DNA of 64,000 bases from Sciurus carolinensis (taxonomy: Eukaryota; Chordata; Mammalia; Rodentia; Sciuridae). Within the stretch, counting starts at the first letter, position 1; the number at the start of each line of letters is the position of its first letter. The notes under the pieces were generated by a model, which was not told where the DNA came from, did not search any database, and was given only the letters and a program-made list of their open reading frames with translations. Shown here one piece after another: positions 11,936-23,639 of this stretch. The position numbers were made by a program, and so were the translations under genes. The stretch covers positions 140,328,491 to 140,392,490 of the forward strand of contig NC_062213.1 in the NCBI RefSeq assembly GCF_902686445.1, in the 5' to 3' direction.

Positions 11936-12535
11936 ATGTTTTATTTCTTAAAAATACATAAGTTTCTGCCATGTCATGTAAGATATTTGTTTAGGCTAGA
12001 ATTCAAAGCATTTGATATTTGGTCAACAAGTTAAGGTGTTTATGAATAAGAGGTGAAAACTGATGTCTCTGTTATTTTATCATGGTATCTTTCCTATTTA
12101 TAATTGATTTATAAACTTCAGAAGAAATCACTAAGGTTTTTATTTTTTAACCAAGTAGACCTAAGTCAATATGAGTGACTAGATTGTAAACTACCAAGAA
12201 TTTTTAAAAAATTATTTGAATTATCCAGGTCTGTCTGAATGTCTTGATACAACTACTTCAATATTTGGTTGTTTTATATGCAACCTTTCCAAATGTCTGT
12301 GTTTCTTTGTGAATTTCACATGCTAATTACTGTCTAAATATTTGTATCTAATATTTAAAAGTATCATGATGTATCCATAAATAAAAAATTGGAAAATTTT
12401 AAGTGCACACAGAATAAAGAAGAAATCAACTACAAAAGTTATTATATAAGAAAGGATACATTTGTTTATAAGGAACATAATAGCCAAAAAAATTCATTCT
12501 ATTTTTTTTTAACTAATTTCAACATAACTATGGTA
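11936..12535. other. Non-coding stretch, nothing recognised
   Basis: AT-rich DNA with no assignable repeat or gene. Confidence 0.5.
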
Positions 12536-12539
12536 TCCA

Positions 12540-12910
12540 ATGATGCTTCTATGTCCCTAATTTGTATGTTGAAGCCTGATAGCCAGTACCTCAGAGTGCA
12601 ACTATACTCGGAATTAGCACTTTTAAAGATTTGACTAAACAAAAGTGAGGTGGTTAGTGTAAAACTTCAACGTAGTCTCTGTATAAGAAGAGGAAATTTG
12701 GACACATGAATAGAGTTAGAATGCACAAACACAGAGGAAAAACCATGTGAGCATCCACTAAGAAGGTGGCCATATACAAACCCAGGACAGAGGCCTTGGG
12801 AGAAACAAAACCTTCCAACACCTTGATCTTGAACTTCAGCCTCCACTGAGAAAACGCATTTCAGCCAACTGGTGTGTGGTTTTGTGACGGCAGCCTAATC
12901 AGACCAAGGC
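12540..12910 (+). mobile_element. MLT1-type MaLR solo LTR, sense
   Basis: MLT1 hallmarks occur in order: 'gtatgttgaagcctgatagccagtacctcag', 'gtataagaagaggaaatttggacac', 'accatgtgagcatccactaagaaggtggccat', 'ccttgatcttgaacttcagcctcc' and a terminal 'ttgtgacggcagcctaatcag'. It is diverged, with no internal region and no clear target duplication. Confidence 0.85.
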
Positions 12911-13229
12911 ATGTATGAGGTGACAGAAATGACTTGAAATTTAAGGTCTCAAAGGCAAATAATCACCTTAAAGTTTTTATTAAAAGACTTAAAAGTACTT
13001 CTACAGTAAGAAAAGTCAGTAAACAATTGAATATTATCCAAAGACATAGCAATTTTTGTACATAATCCTGGAAAATTGTGACATATTTCCTAAATTATGT
13101 ATTTTGAAAGTTTTTTATAGTCTAATTATTTAGTACACAAAATGCAAATTCTAACAAAGAAAGTAATGGGTGGTTTTTAATAACGAAATTTTACATTTAC
13201 CAGAGATAAAATTTGTATTTATATTTACC

Positions 13230-14400
13230 TCAAGACATATTCTCAAGATATATGAAGCAAAATTGGACATAAATGAAAGAAAAAATGAAAAAACACATGA
13301 TCATAAAGGGAAATGTTAGTATATCTTTCTTGATAAGACAAGCAGACAAAACTCAGTGAAGATATAGGCGCACATTACACAATACACAAACTAGATCTCC
13401 TTGCACATATAGAACATTGCATCTCACAGCTGCAGAACATTTCCAGAAATGGCAATATTCAGGATCACAAAGAAAATGCAACCCATTTCAAATGACTTGA
13501 GATCATGCACATATTGGTTTTGAAACAAAACTGTAGTAAGCAATAAATTAATAATGAAAGGATAACAAAAAAGTTCAAATATTTGGAAATTAAACACTAT
13601 ACTTCTTAATAACCTATAGATACATACTTCTTAAGTAGTTAGAGGAAAAACAGTTAATTATTTCCAAAGATCATAGAAGGAAATAAATAAGAGGAAAGGG
13701 GGAAATAATCAAAATTTTGAAATACCTCAATATTAAAAAAAAAAAAAGAAACCAAAAGAATGTTGTTTGAAAGAACAAATGAGTTTAGTAAGACCAAAAA
13801 ATAAAATATAAAAAATAGATAAATAAGACACAAATAATAAATATTAGGGATGAAAAAGAGGCAACCTTAAAGAATTTACAGAAGTTAAAAAGATAAGAAG
13901 AAACTATTATAAACAGCTATATGATGACATATATGAAAGTTTGGATGAAGAGATCACTAACTACAAGTATACAACTTGGTAAAACTGAAGAGATTAAGAA
14001 GAAAGATGAATAATCTTATATGTATTAAAACATTAAACTTGGGATGTAAAACTGACTTATTAGTCATGAGGGAAAAGCAATTTAAAACCAAAATCAACAC
14101 TATGAACGTCCACTATATCTGCTTATATTGAAGACATGTAATGGTAAGCATTTCCCAGATGCAAAGCTACTCGAACCTCGGTATGTTTCTTGGAGTGGAA
14201 ACTGGTGGAACCACTTGCCACATGAAAAAAAAGGATGAATCTCATGCATAGAATTGAATGAAAGAAACATAACACAAAATTCCTACTAGTAGTTCTATCA
14301 CTGAAAACTTAGCAAAACTAATCAATTTTCCCATTGTTGTGAAGAGAGAAGGTGCTAGTCAAGAGGGGATATGAAAGGGACTTTTAGTTCACATATACTG
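13230..14400 (+). mobile_element. Ancient L1 (L1M-type) fragment, sense, internally deleted
   Basis: The segment begins in the endonuclease C-terminal region, where 'cataaagggaaatgttagtatatctttcttgataagacaagc' corresponds to the L1 'GDFN..PLS..DR' area. It passes through 'gaacattgcatctcacagctgcagaac' and 'ttggaaattaaacac', then jumps near 14040 to the ORF2 3' region ('cttggagtggaaactggtgg..cacttgcc'). It has many stops and frameshifts, and an A13 run at about 13736-13748. It is non-functional. Confidence 0.75.
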
Positions 14401-14692
14401 TTTAATTCACTGATCTGACTGATGGTTAAAGGGGTGTGTTCACTTTTTTCAAGCTAATTATTTAGTCTTTGTGTATGTCAATAAGATTCCTATGGCTAAC
14501 ATATTGTTCATATATTGGAATTCATTACAAAATTCTCTGGTCTCTTTATTATAAAACAAACAAGTTGATACTACCTGAAAAAAACAAGGCTGTTGTAAAT
14601 TAATCATGAACAAATGAAGAAGTGAAATATTCAGAACAAAGGCATCTCAGAATTTCAGTTGAAGAAAACTTATTCTAAGTTCATTCCAGAAA

Positions 14693-14694
<2 letters not shown>

Positions 14695-14736
<42 letters not shown>
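14695..14736. repeat. (AC)21 microsatellite
   Basis: Forty-two bases of uninterrupted AC dinucleotide. A tract this pure and long is likely to be length-polymorphic between individuals. Confidence 0.95.
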
Positions 14737-14738
<2 letters not shown>

Positions 14739-15233
14739 ACTAGAACCAAGGAAGAACTCTAAGAACGCAAATATTGAAAAAGACATTTTGCACAACTGTA
14801 ATATAAAATGCAGAGTTTAATTCCTCTAGAAGACAGAATAGAATTTGTGAATTCAAAAGAATCAGTTGAAGCATTGTTTCTTTTACTAATTAAAAAGGAA
14901 GTGTTAATGTGACATTTAACACTTAGATTTTAACTACTGAACAGATAAAAATAAACTGGGAAAGACTGGGCTCAAACTGTAAAAAAGCCTTGGGAAATGT
15001 GCACATAAATAATTTATAGGTCTACTACTTTCCCCATCTAATCAACTTGTCCCTACCACTTTCAGACCCAAACTGTGGTCTTACTTAGCTAGCTAGACTG
15101 AGACTAGGTCCAGGAGGAAAATCTTTGTTAGTCCAAACTAAAAATGAATTGTATTTCTACCTTCCCTTTTCATAAATGAGCTAGAAAAGGTTGTGTAGCC
15201 TAATTTTCACTAACAAAAGCGCTTTGTGGAATA
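14737..15233. other. Non-coding stretch, nothing recognised
   Basis: Single-copy-looking DNA between the microsatellite and the MaLR LTR. No gene or repeat is assigned. Confidence 0.5.
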
Positions 15234-15238
15234 GTAGT

Positions 15239-15607
15239 TGCTATTATGTGGACAAGTGTCCCCCTAAAAGGTCTGTGGGTTGAAGGATGCTCACCAATCT
15301 GTCCCACTGTGGAGAGGTAGTGGAACCTTTAGGAGTAGAGCCCAGTGAGAAGAAGGTAGGTTACTGGGGGTGTGCCCTTGGAGAGGATATGGGGACCCTG
15401 ATTTCTTCCTGTTTCTCTTCCGTTCCCAAAACCATAAGGTGCACAGGTTCCCCCTGTCAGACATTCCCCACCCTCATGTACTGTGCCACTACAGGCCCAA
15501 AGCAACATAGCTGAAATCTCTGAAGCTGCGAACTAAAATAAAACTTTCTTCCTTTTAAATTGGTCTCTCTGGTATTTTATTATGATGATGGAAAACTGAC
15601 TAAAATA
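15239..15607 (+). mobile_element. MaLR-type solo LTR, sense
   Basis: The element starts tgctattatgtgg and ends aaaactgactaaaata, the latter a one-base variant of a ..gactaaaaca terminus. Internal landmarks shared with four other copies in this window are 'ggtgtgccc', 'actgaaatctctgaagctg'-like text and an AATAAAA signal near 15536. A 5-bp duplication gtagt is consistent with the ends (15234-15238, 15608-15612). Because the LTR ends happen to extend the similarity, ten bases of flank match. Confidence 0.75.
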
Positions 15608-15809
15608 GTAGTTCTTAAAGAATCAGAATTAGACTTTCATTTTGCCTCCTGACTTTGAAAACTGCTGTTCCCTGAGGTGCTACAACTTGCTTGTTTCATA
15701 AGGGAAAATGATCTGTTTTTGAGAATAAAGAATGATGTTATAATTAAAATATAAATTAACCAGCCATTGTCCTTCTCCACAAGATAATAAATTTCCTAAT
15801 TCTTTAATC

Positions 15810-15945
15810 CAGTGGTTCTAAAAGTGTAGTCCCCAGATTATCAACATCACCTGGGAACTTGTCAGAAATTCTTAGGTACCACTCCAAAATGACCGAATCA
15901 GAAGTTTTGGATTGGTGATCTTGATGACCCTGTAAAGTTTCAGAA
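15810..15945 (+). mobile_element. MER5A-type hAT (Charlie) non-autonomous DNA transposon
   Basis: It starts with the characteristic terminal sequence cagtggttctaaaagtgtag. This is followed by 'ccccagatta..caacatcacctgggaacttgtcagaaattc', 'ccactccaaaatgaccgaatcagaa' and a degraded right end 'gtaaagtttcagaat'. The right terminal inverted repeat is mostly lost. Confidence 0.8.
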
Positions 15946-16089
15946 TGAGTGCTTTGAATCAATTTGAATTGAGTGTTCTGTTACTTGTGGACAAAACATT
16001 TTGGATACAAAAAACATAAATAAATAAAGGAACATATCTCAACATTGTAAAATCTATCTATACTAAGCCCAAGGCCAAGATTATTCTAA

Positions 16090-16320
16090 ATGGAGAAAAA
16101 TGAAAGCATTCCCTCTAAGAACTGGAACAAGACGGAATGCCCTCTTTCACTACTTCTATTCATCATAGTCTTTGAAACTCTAGCCAGAGCAATTAGACAG
16201 ATGAAAGAAATTAAAGGGATACAAATAGGAAAAGAAGAACTCAAACTTTCACTATTTTCCCATGATGTGATTCTATATTTAGAAGATACAAAAAAAAAAA
16301 TTCCACCAGAAAACTTCTAA
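16090..16320 (+). pseudogene. L1 reverse-transcriptase fragment with a lost catalytic site
   Basis: This 76-codon frame carries the L1 segment [20 protein letters not shown], then [18 protein letters not shown]. The residues that should form the F-A-D-D metal-binding site read F-S-H-D, so one catalytic aspartate is lost. The frame stops soon after. It is part of the 16028-18235 element. Confidence 0.85.
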
Positions 16321-16754
16321 ATCTAATAAATGAATTCAGCAAAGTAGCAGGATAGAAAATCAATAGCCACAAATCAAATGCATTTCTACACACATTGAGG
16401 AATTCACTGAAAGAAATTAGAAAAAACTACCCCATTTACAATAGCCTCAAAAAATTAAAATCATTGGGAATCAATCTAACAAAAGAGGTGAGAGACCTCC
16501 ACAATGAAACTACAGGACACTGAAAAAAGAAACTGAAGGTTTTAGAAGATGGAAAGATCTCTCGTGCTCTTGGATAAGCAGAATTCATATTGTCAAAATG
16601 GCCATACTACCAAAAGTGTTAGACAGATTTAATGTAATTCCAATTAAAATCCCAATGACATTTTTCATAGAACTAGAAAAACCAATCATGAAATTCATAT
16701 GGAAAAATAACCAAAGCAATTCTTAACAAGAAGAGTGAAGGAGGAGACATCACA

Positions 16755-16952
16755 ATGCCAGACCTTAAACTATACTACAAAGCAATAGTAACAAAAATGG
16801 CATGGTATGGACACCAAAATAGACATGAAGACCAATGGTACAGAATAGAAGACAGAGCGACAAAGCCACATAAGTACAGTTTTCTCATAGGAGACAAAGG
16901 TGCCAAAAACATACATTGGAGAAAAGATAGCCTCTTCAACAAATGGTGCTGA
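16755..16952 (+). pseudogene. L1 ORF2 post-RT fragment
   Basis: This 65-codon frame carries the block [11 protein letters not shown] followed by [14 protein letters not shown]. The block sits downstream of the reverse transcriptase in L1 ORF2. It continues, after frame breaks, into the antisense-overlapped region to about 17450. It is part of the 16028-18235 element. Confidence 0.8.
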
Positions 16953-18235
16953 GAAAACTGGAAATCCATATGCAGCAAAATGAAATTAAACCTTGATTTT
17001 TCACCCTGCACAAAAATCAACTCAAAGTGGATCAAAAGCTTAGGCACTAGAACAGAAACCCTGCACCTAATAGAAGAAAAAGTAGGCCCAAATCTTCATA
17101 ATGTTGGCTTAGAACCTGACTTTCTTACAAGACTCCTACAATGCAGGAAGTAAAATTAAGAATCAATAAATGAGATGGATTCAAACTAAAAAGCTTCTTC
17201 TCAGCAAAGAAAACAATCAAGAATGTGAAGAGAGAGCCTACAGAATGGGAGAAAATCTTTACCACATGCACCTCAGAGAGAGCACTAATCTCCAGGATAT
17301 ATAAAGAACTGAAAAAAGTTAACACCAAAAAACAAATAACCCAATCAATAAATGAGCTAAGGAACTTGTCAGACACTTCACAGAAGAAGAAATACAATCC
17401 ATCAATAAACATGAAAAAATGTTCCTCACCTCTAGCAATTAGAGAAATGCAAATCAAAACTAAGATTTCATCTCATTTAAGTCAGAATGGCAATTATCAA
17501 GAATGCAAGCAATAATAAGTGTTGGCGAGGATGTGGGGAAAAAGGTACACTCATATATCACTGGTGGGACTGCAAGTTGGTGCAACCACTGTGGAAAGCA
17601 GTATAGAGATTCCTCAGAATACTTGGAATGCAACCACCATTTGACCCAGCTATCCAACTCCTTGGTTTATACCCAAAGGACTTAAAATCAGCATACTACA
17701 GTGACACAACCATATCAATGTTTATAGCAACTTGATTCACTATAGCTGAACTATGGAACCAAACTAGATGCCCTTGAACAGATGAACTGATAAAGAAACT
17801 GTGGTATGTATACACAATGGAATATTACTCAACCTTAAAGAAGAATGAAATTATGGCATTTCTAGGTAAATGGATGGAGCTGGAAAATAGCATGCTAAGC
17901 AAAATAATTAAAACCCAAAAAACCAAAGGTCAAATGTTTTCTCTGATAAGTGGATGTTGATCCATAATGGGGGGGAGGGGAGGGAAGAATGAAGGAACTT
18001 TGGATTGGGCAGAGGGGAGTGAGGGGAAGGGAGGGGGCATGGGGGTGGGAAGAATGGGTGGAATGACATGGATATTATTACCCTGTATACACTGTGATTA
18101 TTACAATAGTGTGACTGCACCATGTACAGCCAGAGAGATGAGAAGTTGTGCTCCATTTGTGTACAATGTGTCAAAATGTATTCTACTGTCATGTATAATT
18201 AGAACAAAATTTAAAATCAAATAAATAATAAATAA

Positions 18236-18887
18236 TGATTGTGGGAAGCAAGACATACAAAAAATTGTGAAAAACAAAGACTAATATAAAACTAGCATCT
18301 GGTAAATGTTCTTGTATGCAAATGATACTTTGAGAAAGCAAAACACAATCCACATACAAAAGACAAAGACCGAATTAAATCCCAAAGTCTATGTTGCATA
18401 CTTGAAGCATCTTTCTGTTTGATAGCAGTTTATTAAGCTACAAATACCTCAGGGTGCTAACATCATTTTTGTTGATTCTGTTTTAGTTAGGATTCATTAT
18501 TTATTGTAGTTTCGCAGTAAGAAGAAGTCAAAGAACAGAGTACTAGCTTCATTCCTTTGTTCTCTTAGAAATTCCTCAAAATACAAGGATAACTGAAGAA
18601 ATAAGAATAGAAATTCTTTTACCTTTCCAAAATTGCATAGTACTCTAACCTTCAACCTCAATATTTGAAGAAGATCTGCTGTATGTGGTGAAGAGCAACT
18701 GGATAGGAAACAAATGAAATAATAGGCAACAAAGCATAGTCATCATATAAGTAGGAATTGCATGCCAACAGCAGAAACAAAGAAAACAGGACACACTAAG
18801 GAGTGGGAAAAGCTTCACTGGTAATCTGGCACTCCATAGGAAAAACATTCGACTTGAATAGAGAGCCTTGGACACATTGGAGGAAAT
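18236..18887. other. Non-coding stretch, nothing recognised
   Basis: DNA between two L1 insertions. No gene or repeat family is assigned. Confidence 0.5.
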
Positions 18888-18901
18888 AAACCCAGAATCT
18901 T

Positions 18902-18903
18902 TT

Positions 18904-18934
<31 letters not shown>

Positions 18935-19378
18935 TTTTTTATTGTTAACAAATGGGATACATGTTGTTTCTCTGTTTGTACATGGAGTAAAGGCATACCA
19001 TTTGTGTAATCATAAATCTACATAGGGTAATGTTGTTTGATTCATTCTGTTATTTTTTCCCTTCCCTCCCACCCCTCCCACCCCTCTTTTCCCTCTATAC
19101 AGTCCTTCCTTCCTCCATTCCTGCCCCTCTCCCTAACCCTAACACTAACCCTAACGCTAACTCTAACCCTAACACTAACCCCTCCCACCCCCTATTATGT
19201 GTCATCATCCGCTTATTAGAGATATCATTCTTCCTTTGGTTTTTTGAGATTGGCTTATCTCACTTAACATGATATTCTCCAATTTCATCCATTTGCCTGC
19301 AAATGCCATAATTTTATCATTCTTTATGGCTGAGTAATACTCCATTGTATATATATATATATATATATACCACAGAAG
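18902..19378 (-). mobile_element. Young antisense L1 3' end with telomere-like repeats
   Basis: On the minus strand this is the end of L1 ORF2 (the 'actcagccataaagaatgataaaatt' region), a 3' UTR and an (ATAA)n tail (plus-strand 18901-18943). It is flanked by a perfect 14-bp target duplication aaacccagaatctt (18888-18901 and 19379-19392), so this is a true target-primed insertion, 5'-truncated at a (TA)n site (19348-19369). The 3' UTR contains eight tandem hexamers of the CCCTAA type (19131-19180). The sharp duplication and low divergence suggest a young insertion. Confidence 0.92.
19131..19180. repeat. Telomere-like hexamer array inside an L1 3' UTR
   Basis: Eight contiguous hexamers plus two bases are present. 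Four are exact CCCTAA and four have one change confined to the first three positions (CACTAA, CGCTAA, CTCTAA, CACTAA). They lie wholly inside the L1 insertion bounded by target duplications. They therefore travelled with the element and do not mark a chromosome-fusion site. Confidence 0.9.
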
Positions 19379-19392
19379 AAACCCAGAATCTT

Positions 19393-21139
19393 GAAGTCTA
19401 GTACCTATTGATTCATACTAACCATAAGAAGGTATGATTCAGGTAGCTCTGTTGCATACACCCAGTGTGGCATCCTGAGTTTCTTTATACACCAAGGTGA
19501 ATTCCTAGTAGCCTCCAGGACTGCCACCATCCTTCTCTCATACAAACCTCCTGTACAAACCCAGTCCAGGAAGAAATCATTTTATCAAACCATCAAACTT
19601 AACCAGCACTGCCCCTTCCTCCAAATACTACAAAGTAAAACATGAAAGCTATATACAACAAGATAATCACAATGCCAAACATGTTATTATAATATTAAGA
19701 ATTATTAAAACAGAGGTCAAAGCAAACACACAGACCTTATGGAAAAGATATGTTGAGTGCAAAGAAATAGGATCTGATAAAGTTTAGGGGAGAAATTGAA
19801 TTAAAAAAAAAAACACATGTTTGTGGAGCTTTCTTGATCACAATACAAAGGAAAACTTGCTGTTAAAAAGACGAAGTTAAGGGAAGTCAAGTTTGGAGGG
19901 TGGGATGTTCAACAATAACCATCCAAAATGAGTAAAACAGCAGTGGCCATAATTGGGATGGAAAATATTCAAATACATAATTTAAAAATATTTTCTAGAA
20001 ACTTAATACTAAACTACACTGTAGAAGGAAAATGTACCCAGGAAAATTGCCCATAAAAAATGATACAGAATGATCAGCACTAAAACACTGGTAGAGTTAA
20101 TCATAGCCTAAAATGAAACAAAATAAAACACCTCTGTTAAGAATTGAGTCAAAACCATAAAGTCACCAATAGGGTGACTTACAGACTTCCTTACAGAAGA
20201 TATTGCTTATGTTTTCAGTAAAAGAAAGTATAACACAAAATATTTATAAATGGGAAACTTTAGATGCAAACAAAAAGGCAGACATTTGTTCATGCGTGGG
20301 AATTCTAATTCCCAAGAGCCCTCAGGAAACTAATAAAGACAACCAAAAGACAAAGAAACTGTGGGAACAACACTAGGGAGAATTCTGAATCCATTTAACT
20401 GCAATACTAAGATCAAACAGCTAACAAATTGTAGTAATGAAATCAAAAGAAAATTTCACAAATCAAAATAAATAAACAAACAAAACAAGGTAAAAGTATC
20501 TCCCCTGAAAATTGGAGACAAAAGGAGGAAAAAAATTAGGGAGTAGTATAAGAACTCTATTCTCTCATCTTTAAGAGGTGATGATTAAGATATATTTTTC
20601 AAAACTGATAAGAATGTACTAAAAGCCTAATTTTATTTAAATGTGTAATGGTATATAATAGAAAAATGAAGAAAAAGTTTTTTCATCTGTAACTTCAGAG
20701 CGGGAATAAAGAAAAATCAGAAAATTAAAACAATTTTGTCATTGTACAAAATGAAGATTCAATAGTTACTGTCTGAAGATGCAAAGTAGTAGAAAGTGCA
20801 TTACATAAAATTATAAATGTAATTCGTATAGGAACTGCAAATAACTGAAAATGATACTATGGAAACTTCTGAACCATCAGAAAGAATCCACACACAAGAC
20901 AAAGAATGCCAAGAGGGAAAAATAAAAATAAAAAAAGCAAGCCCCCCAAAGTAATTGTGCAACATAATGTATGATGAAAGAACTAAGAACAAACACATAT
21001 GTCCCTTCAATAAATACAGCTAGGTTATGCTTATTCTTATTTGAAAATAAAATAAAAGAGTCTCTTTTGGAAAAGCAAAAGCCAACTATGTACTTAGAAT
21101 GGACACAAACCTAGAACAATGTATCTCAAGAAACACAGA
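19393..21139. other. Non-coding stretch, nothing recognised
   Basis: About 1.7 kb of A-rich DNA with no assigned repeat. Parts (20400-21100) resemble strongly decayed LINE sequence in composition only. No frame here is supported. Confidence 0.45.
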
Positions 21140-23215
21140 AAATAACATTAAAGGACAGAAAAATGAAGACAATAATAAAAGACACTAGACAATGGAAGAA
21201 CCTCCCATGTTCATGGATCAGCAGAATTAATGTTCTGGTTTGGATTGGTCAAAAGCTCCTATGTTAATGAGCAGAGGTGAAATGATTAGAGCTGTAACTT
21301 AATGTATTTGATGGATTAATACATTTAATGGATTGATAATTTATTTGAAAGGACTACAGTACTGAGTACTGTTGCCAGGTGGGGTGCAGCTGGAAGAAGT
21401 AGGGGGTATGCCTACTGGGGTGTGCCTTTGGGTTTATATTTTCTACCTGGTTCCTTGCATTCTCTCTTGCTGCATCTCGGCTGTCATGAACTGAGCAGAT
21501 TTCCTCCACCATGCCCTTCTACCATAAAGCTTTTCCTCACCTCTGGCCCAGAGAAATTGGAGTCCACCAACATCAACTAAATCTCTGAAACCATGAACCC
21601 AAAATACTTCTCCTCTTCTATACTTTCTTTTCAAGTATTTAAGTCTGGGCAATGAAAAGCTGATTAGCACAATTAATATTGTTAAAATGGCCATATTATC
21701 CAAAGTGATCTCATTTAATGCAAAACCCAAGGACATTCTTTAACAGAACTAGAAAAAAAACAATTCAAAAATACACATGGAATCACAGAAGACCCAGAAT
21801 AGCCAAAGTAATCCTGAACAAAAATAACAATGCTGAAGGTGTAACAATACCTGATTTAAAAACACACTACAAAGTCATAATAACAAAAATGGCATAATAC
21901 TGACATAGCAATGGACACATAGATCAGAGGAAAAGAATAGAGTACATAGAAGTAAAGGGAGGCAGCTGCAACAATCTGATTCTTCACAAAGATGCCAAAA
22001 ATATATGTTGATGAAAGGACAGTCACTTCAACAAATAGTGCTGGGAAAACTGGATATCCACATGTAGAAGATTAACGCTGATCCTTCTCACACTGTACAA
22101 TAATTAATTCAAAATGGATCAAAGATCCAAGTACATGACCTCAAATTTTGAAACTGCTAAAAGGAAACATACGGTAAATACTTCAAGATAAGGGCACAGG
22201 GAGCAACTTCCTAATGAGGTTCCAATAACTCAGGAAATAATACCAAAAATTGGCAACTGGAATGGCCTCAATTTAAAAAGCTGCTGCATTACAAAGAAAA
22301 CAACAGAGTGAAGAGACAGCCTACAGAATGCAAAAAAAATCTTTGTCATCTACTCTTCCAATATAAGATTAATAGCCAGAATATATAAATGACTTAAAAA
22401 ACTTAACAAAGAATCAAATAGCCCAATCAATAAATGGGCAAATAAGTTGAACTGAAGGTTCTCAAAAAAAGTACAAATTGCCAATAATTATATGAAAAAA
22501 TATTCAACAACTCTAGCCACCAGAAAAGTTCTAACAAAACTGTATTAAGAATCTTTTCATTGTCATAATGGCCATCATCTAGAATACAGAAAACAATTAA
22601 GTGCTGGTGAGCATGTAGGGGAACGGAGTCTTTATACACTGATGGTGGGATGTAAATTAGTACAGTCAGTATGGAGTTTCTCAAAATACTAGAGAAGTAT
22701 CATATGACCCACCTGTGCCACTCGTGGGTATATACCCGAAGGAATTAAAGTCTGCATACTATAGCACTACAAGCATACCCATGTTTGTCATGGCAAAATT
22801 CACAATAGCTTAGTTATGGAAACAGGCTAGGTGCCCATCAACAGATAAGTCAATAAGGAAAATGTTGTGTATATACCAATGGGTATTGTTCAGCCATAAA
22901 GAAGAATGAAATTCCATCGTTTGCAGCAAAATGATGAAAATGGAGATCATCACTTTAAGAAAATAAGTGAGACTCACAAAGACAAGTGTCAAATTATTTT
23001 CTCATCTGCAGAATCTAGGGGTAAGAGACAAAATAAAAGTAGAAGAGAATATTAGAGAAGACAAAGGGAATCAGGGAGGGGACATGGAGGGCAACGGGTA
23101 GGTTATGGAGGTAGGAATGATAAAGTATGTTATATCTGTACAAATACATCACAATGAAACCCATAATTCTATGTAATTAACATGTACTAATAAAATAAAT
23201 ATTTAGACAGAAAAA
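21140..23215 (+). mobile_element. Old L1, sense, split by a MaLR LTR
   Basis: The sequence enters at the ORF2 region after the reverse transcriptase ('aatggaagaacctcccatgttcatggatcagcagaattaa'). It is interrupted by the LTR at 21231-21671 and resumes 'tattgttaaaatggccatattatcc'. It then runs to the 3' end, including 'acaagcatacccatgtttgtcatggcaaaattcacaatag' and an 'actaataaaataaat' terminus. It has numerous stops and is non-functional. It is older than the 16-18 kb element, judged by divergence from it. Confidence 0.88.
21231..21671 (+). mobile_element. MaLR-type solo LTR with 5-bp target duplication
   Basis: The element starts tgttctggtttgg and ends gctgattagcaca. It is flanked by attaa (21226-21230 and 21672-21676). 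It shares 'gccaggtggggtgcagctgg', 'ggtgtgcctttgg' and 'tttcctccaccatgcccttc' with the 28967 copy. Excision of the LTR and one attaa restores L1 text 'cagcagaattaatattgtt'. It has no internal retroviral region. Confidence 0.88.
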
Positions 23216-23639
23216 AGAAAATATCATGACAGGAAATGTACAAAAGACAATTAGAGATAAATAGAAGGTTAGATTAGCAATAAATACAAGACATGGTTGA
23301 ATTGAGGACAAAAATAACATTTTAAAAAATCCTAAATAAAAAAATAAGCATAAATACCAAGGAAATGAAAAGAGTACCAAGATATAAATTTGCCCAATTC
23401 ATAGCAGGTCAATTTGAAAATGTAGTTAAAATAAATGATGTCTTTTTAAAAAATGCATAAGTAGTTTGGGAATTACTAAGCAAATTTATTTTTTGTGATG
23501 TTACATGACAGCTAAATGCTATAAAGAAGAGTTCTAGTGCTGCAGTCACAAATTTCAAAGCAAACTTAATAGTTAAATAAATGTAAAAGCATAGCACCTG
23601 TCTGTATAAAGCAAAAACTAAGAGGATATTCAAGTGCAG

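Larger units (their letters stand above)
16028..18235 (+). mobile_element. 5'-truncated squirrel-type L1, sense
   Basis: The element begins inside the ORF2 reverse transcriptase ('aaggaacatatctcaacattgtaaaa') and runs through the rest of ORF2 to the 3' UTR and an A/T-rich tail (about 18190-18235). The 3' UTR holds a G-rich tract (17969-18049) and ends 'gtgtacaatgtgtcaaaatg..tgtcatgtataatt', a terminus I associate with squirrel L1s. It is about 2.2 kb long. The ORF2 frame is broken by frameshifts and stops, so it is dead. Short 'ataaataa' strings lie on both sides, but they are too simple to call as a target duplication. Confidence 0.9.

Noticed and set aside
19131..19180. Interstitial telomere as a chromosome-fusion scar
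   Set aside because: The hexamers lie fully inside an L1 insertion with perfect target duplications, which explains them better.
19037..19219. Frame encoding a Leu-Thr repeat
   Set aside because: It is a translation of the telomere-like hexamers within an antisense L1 3' UTR.
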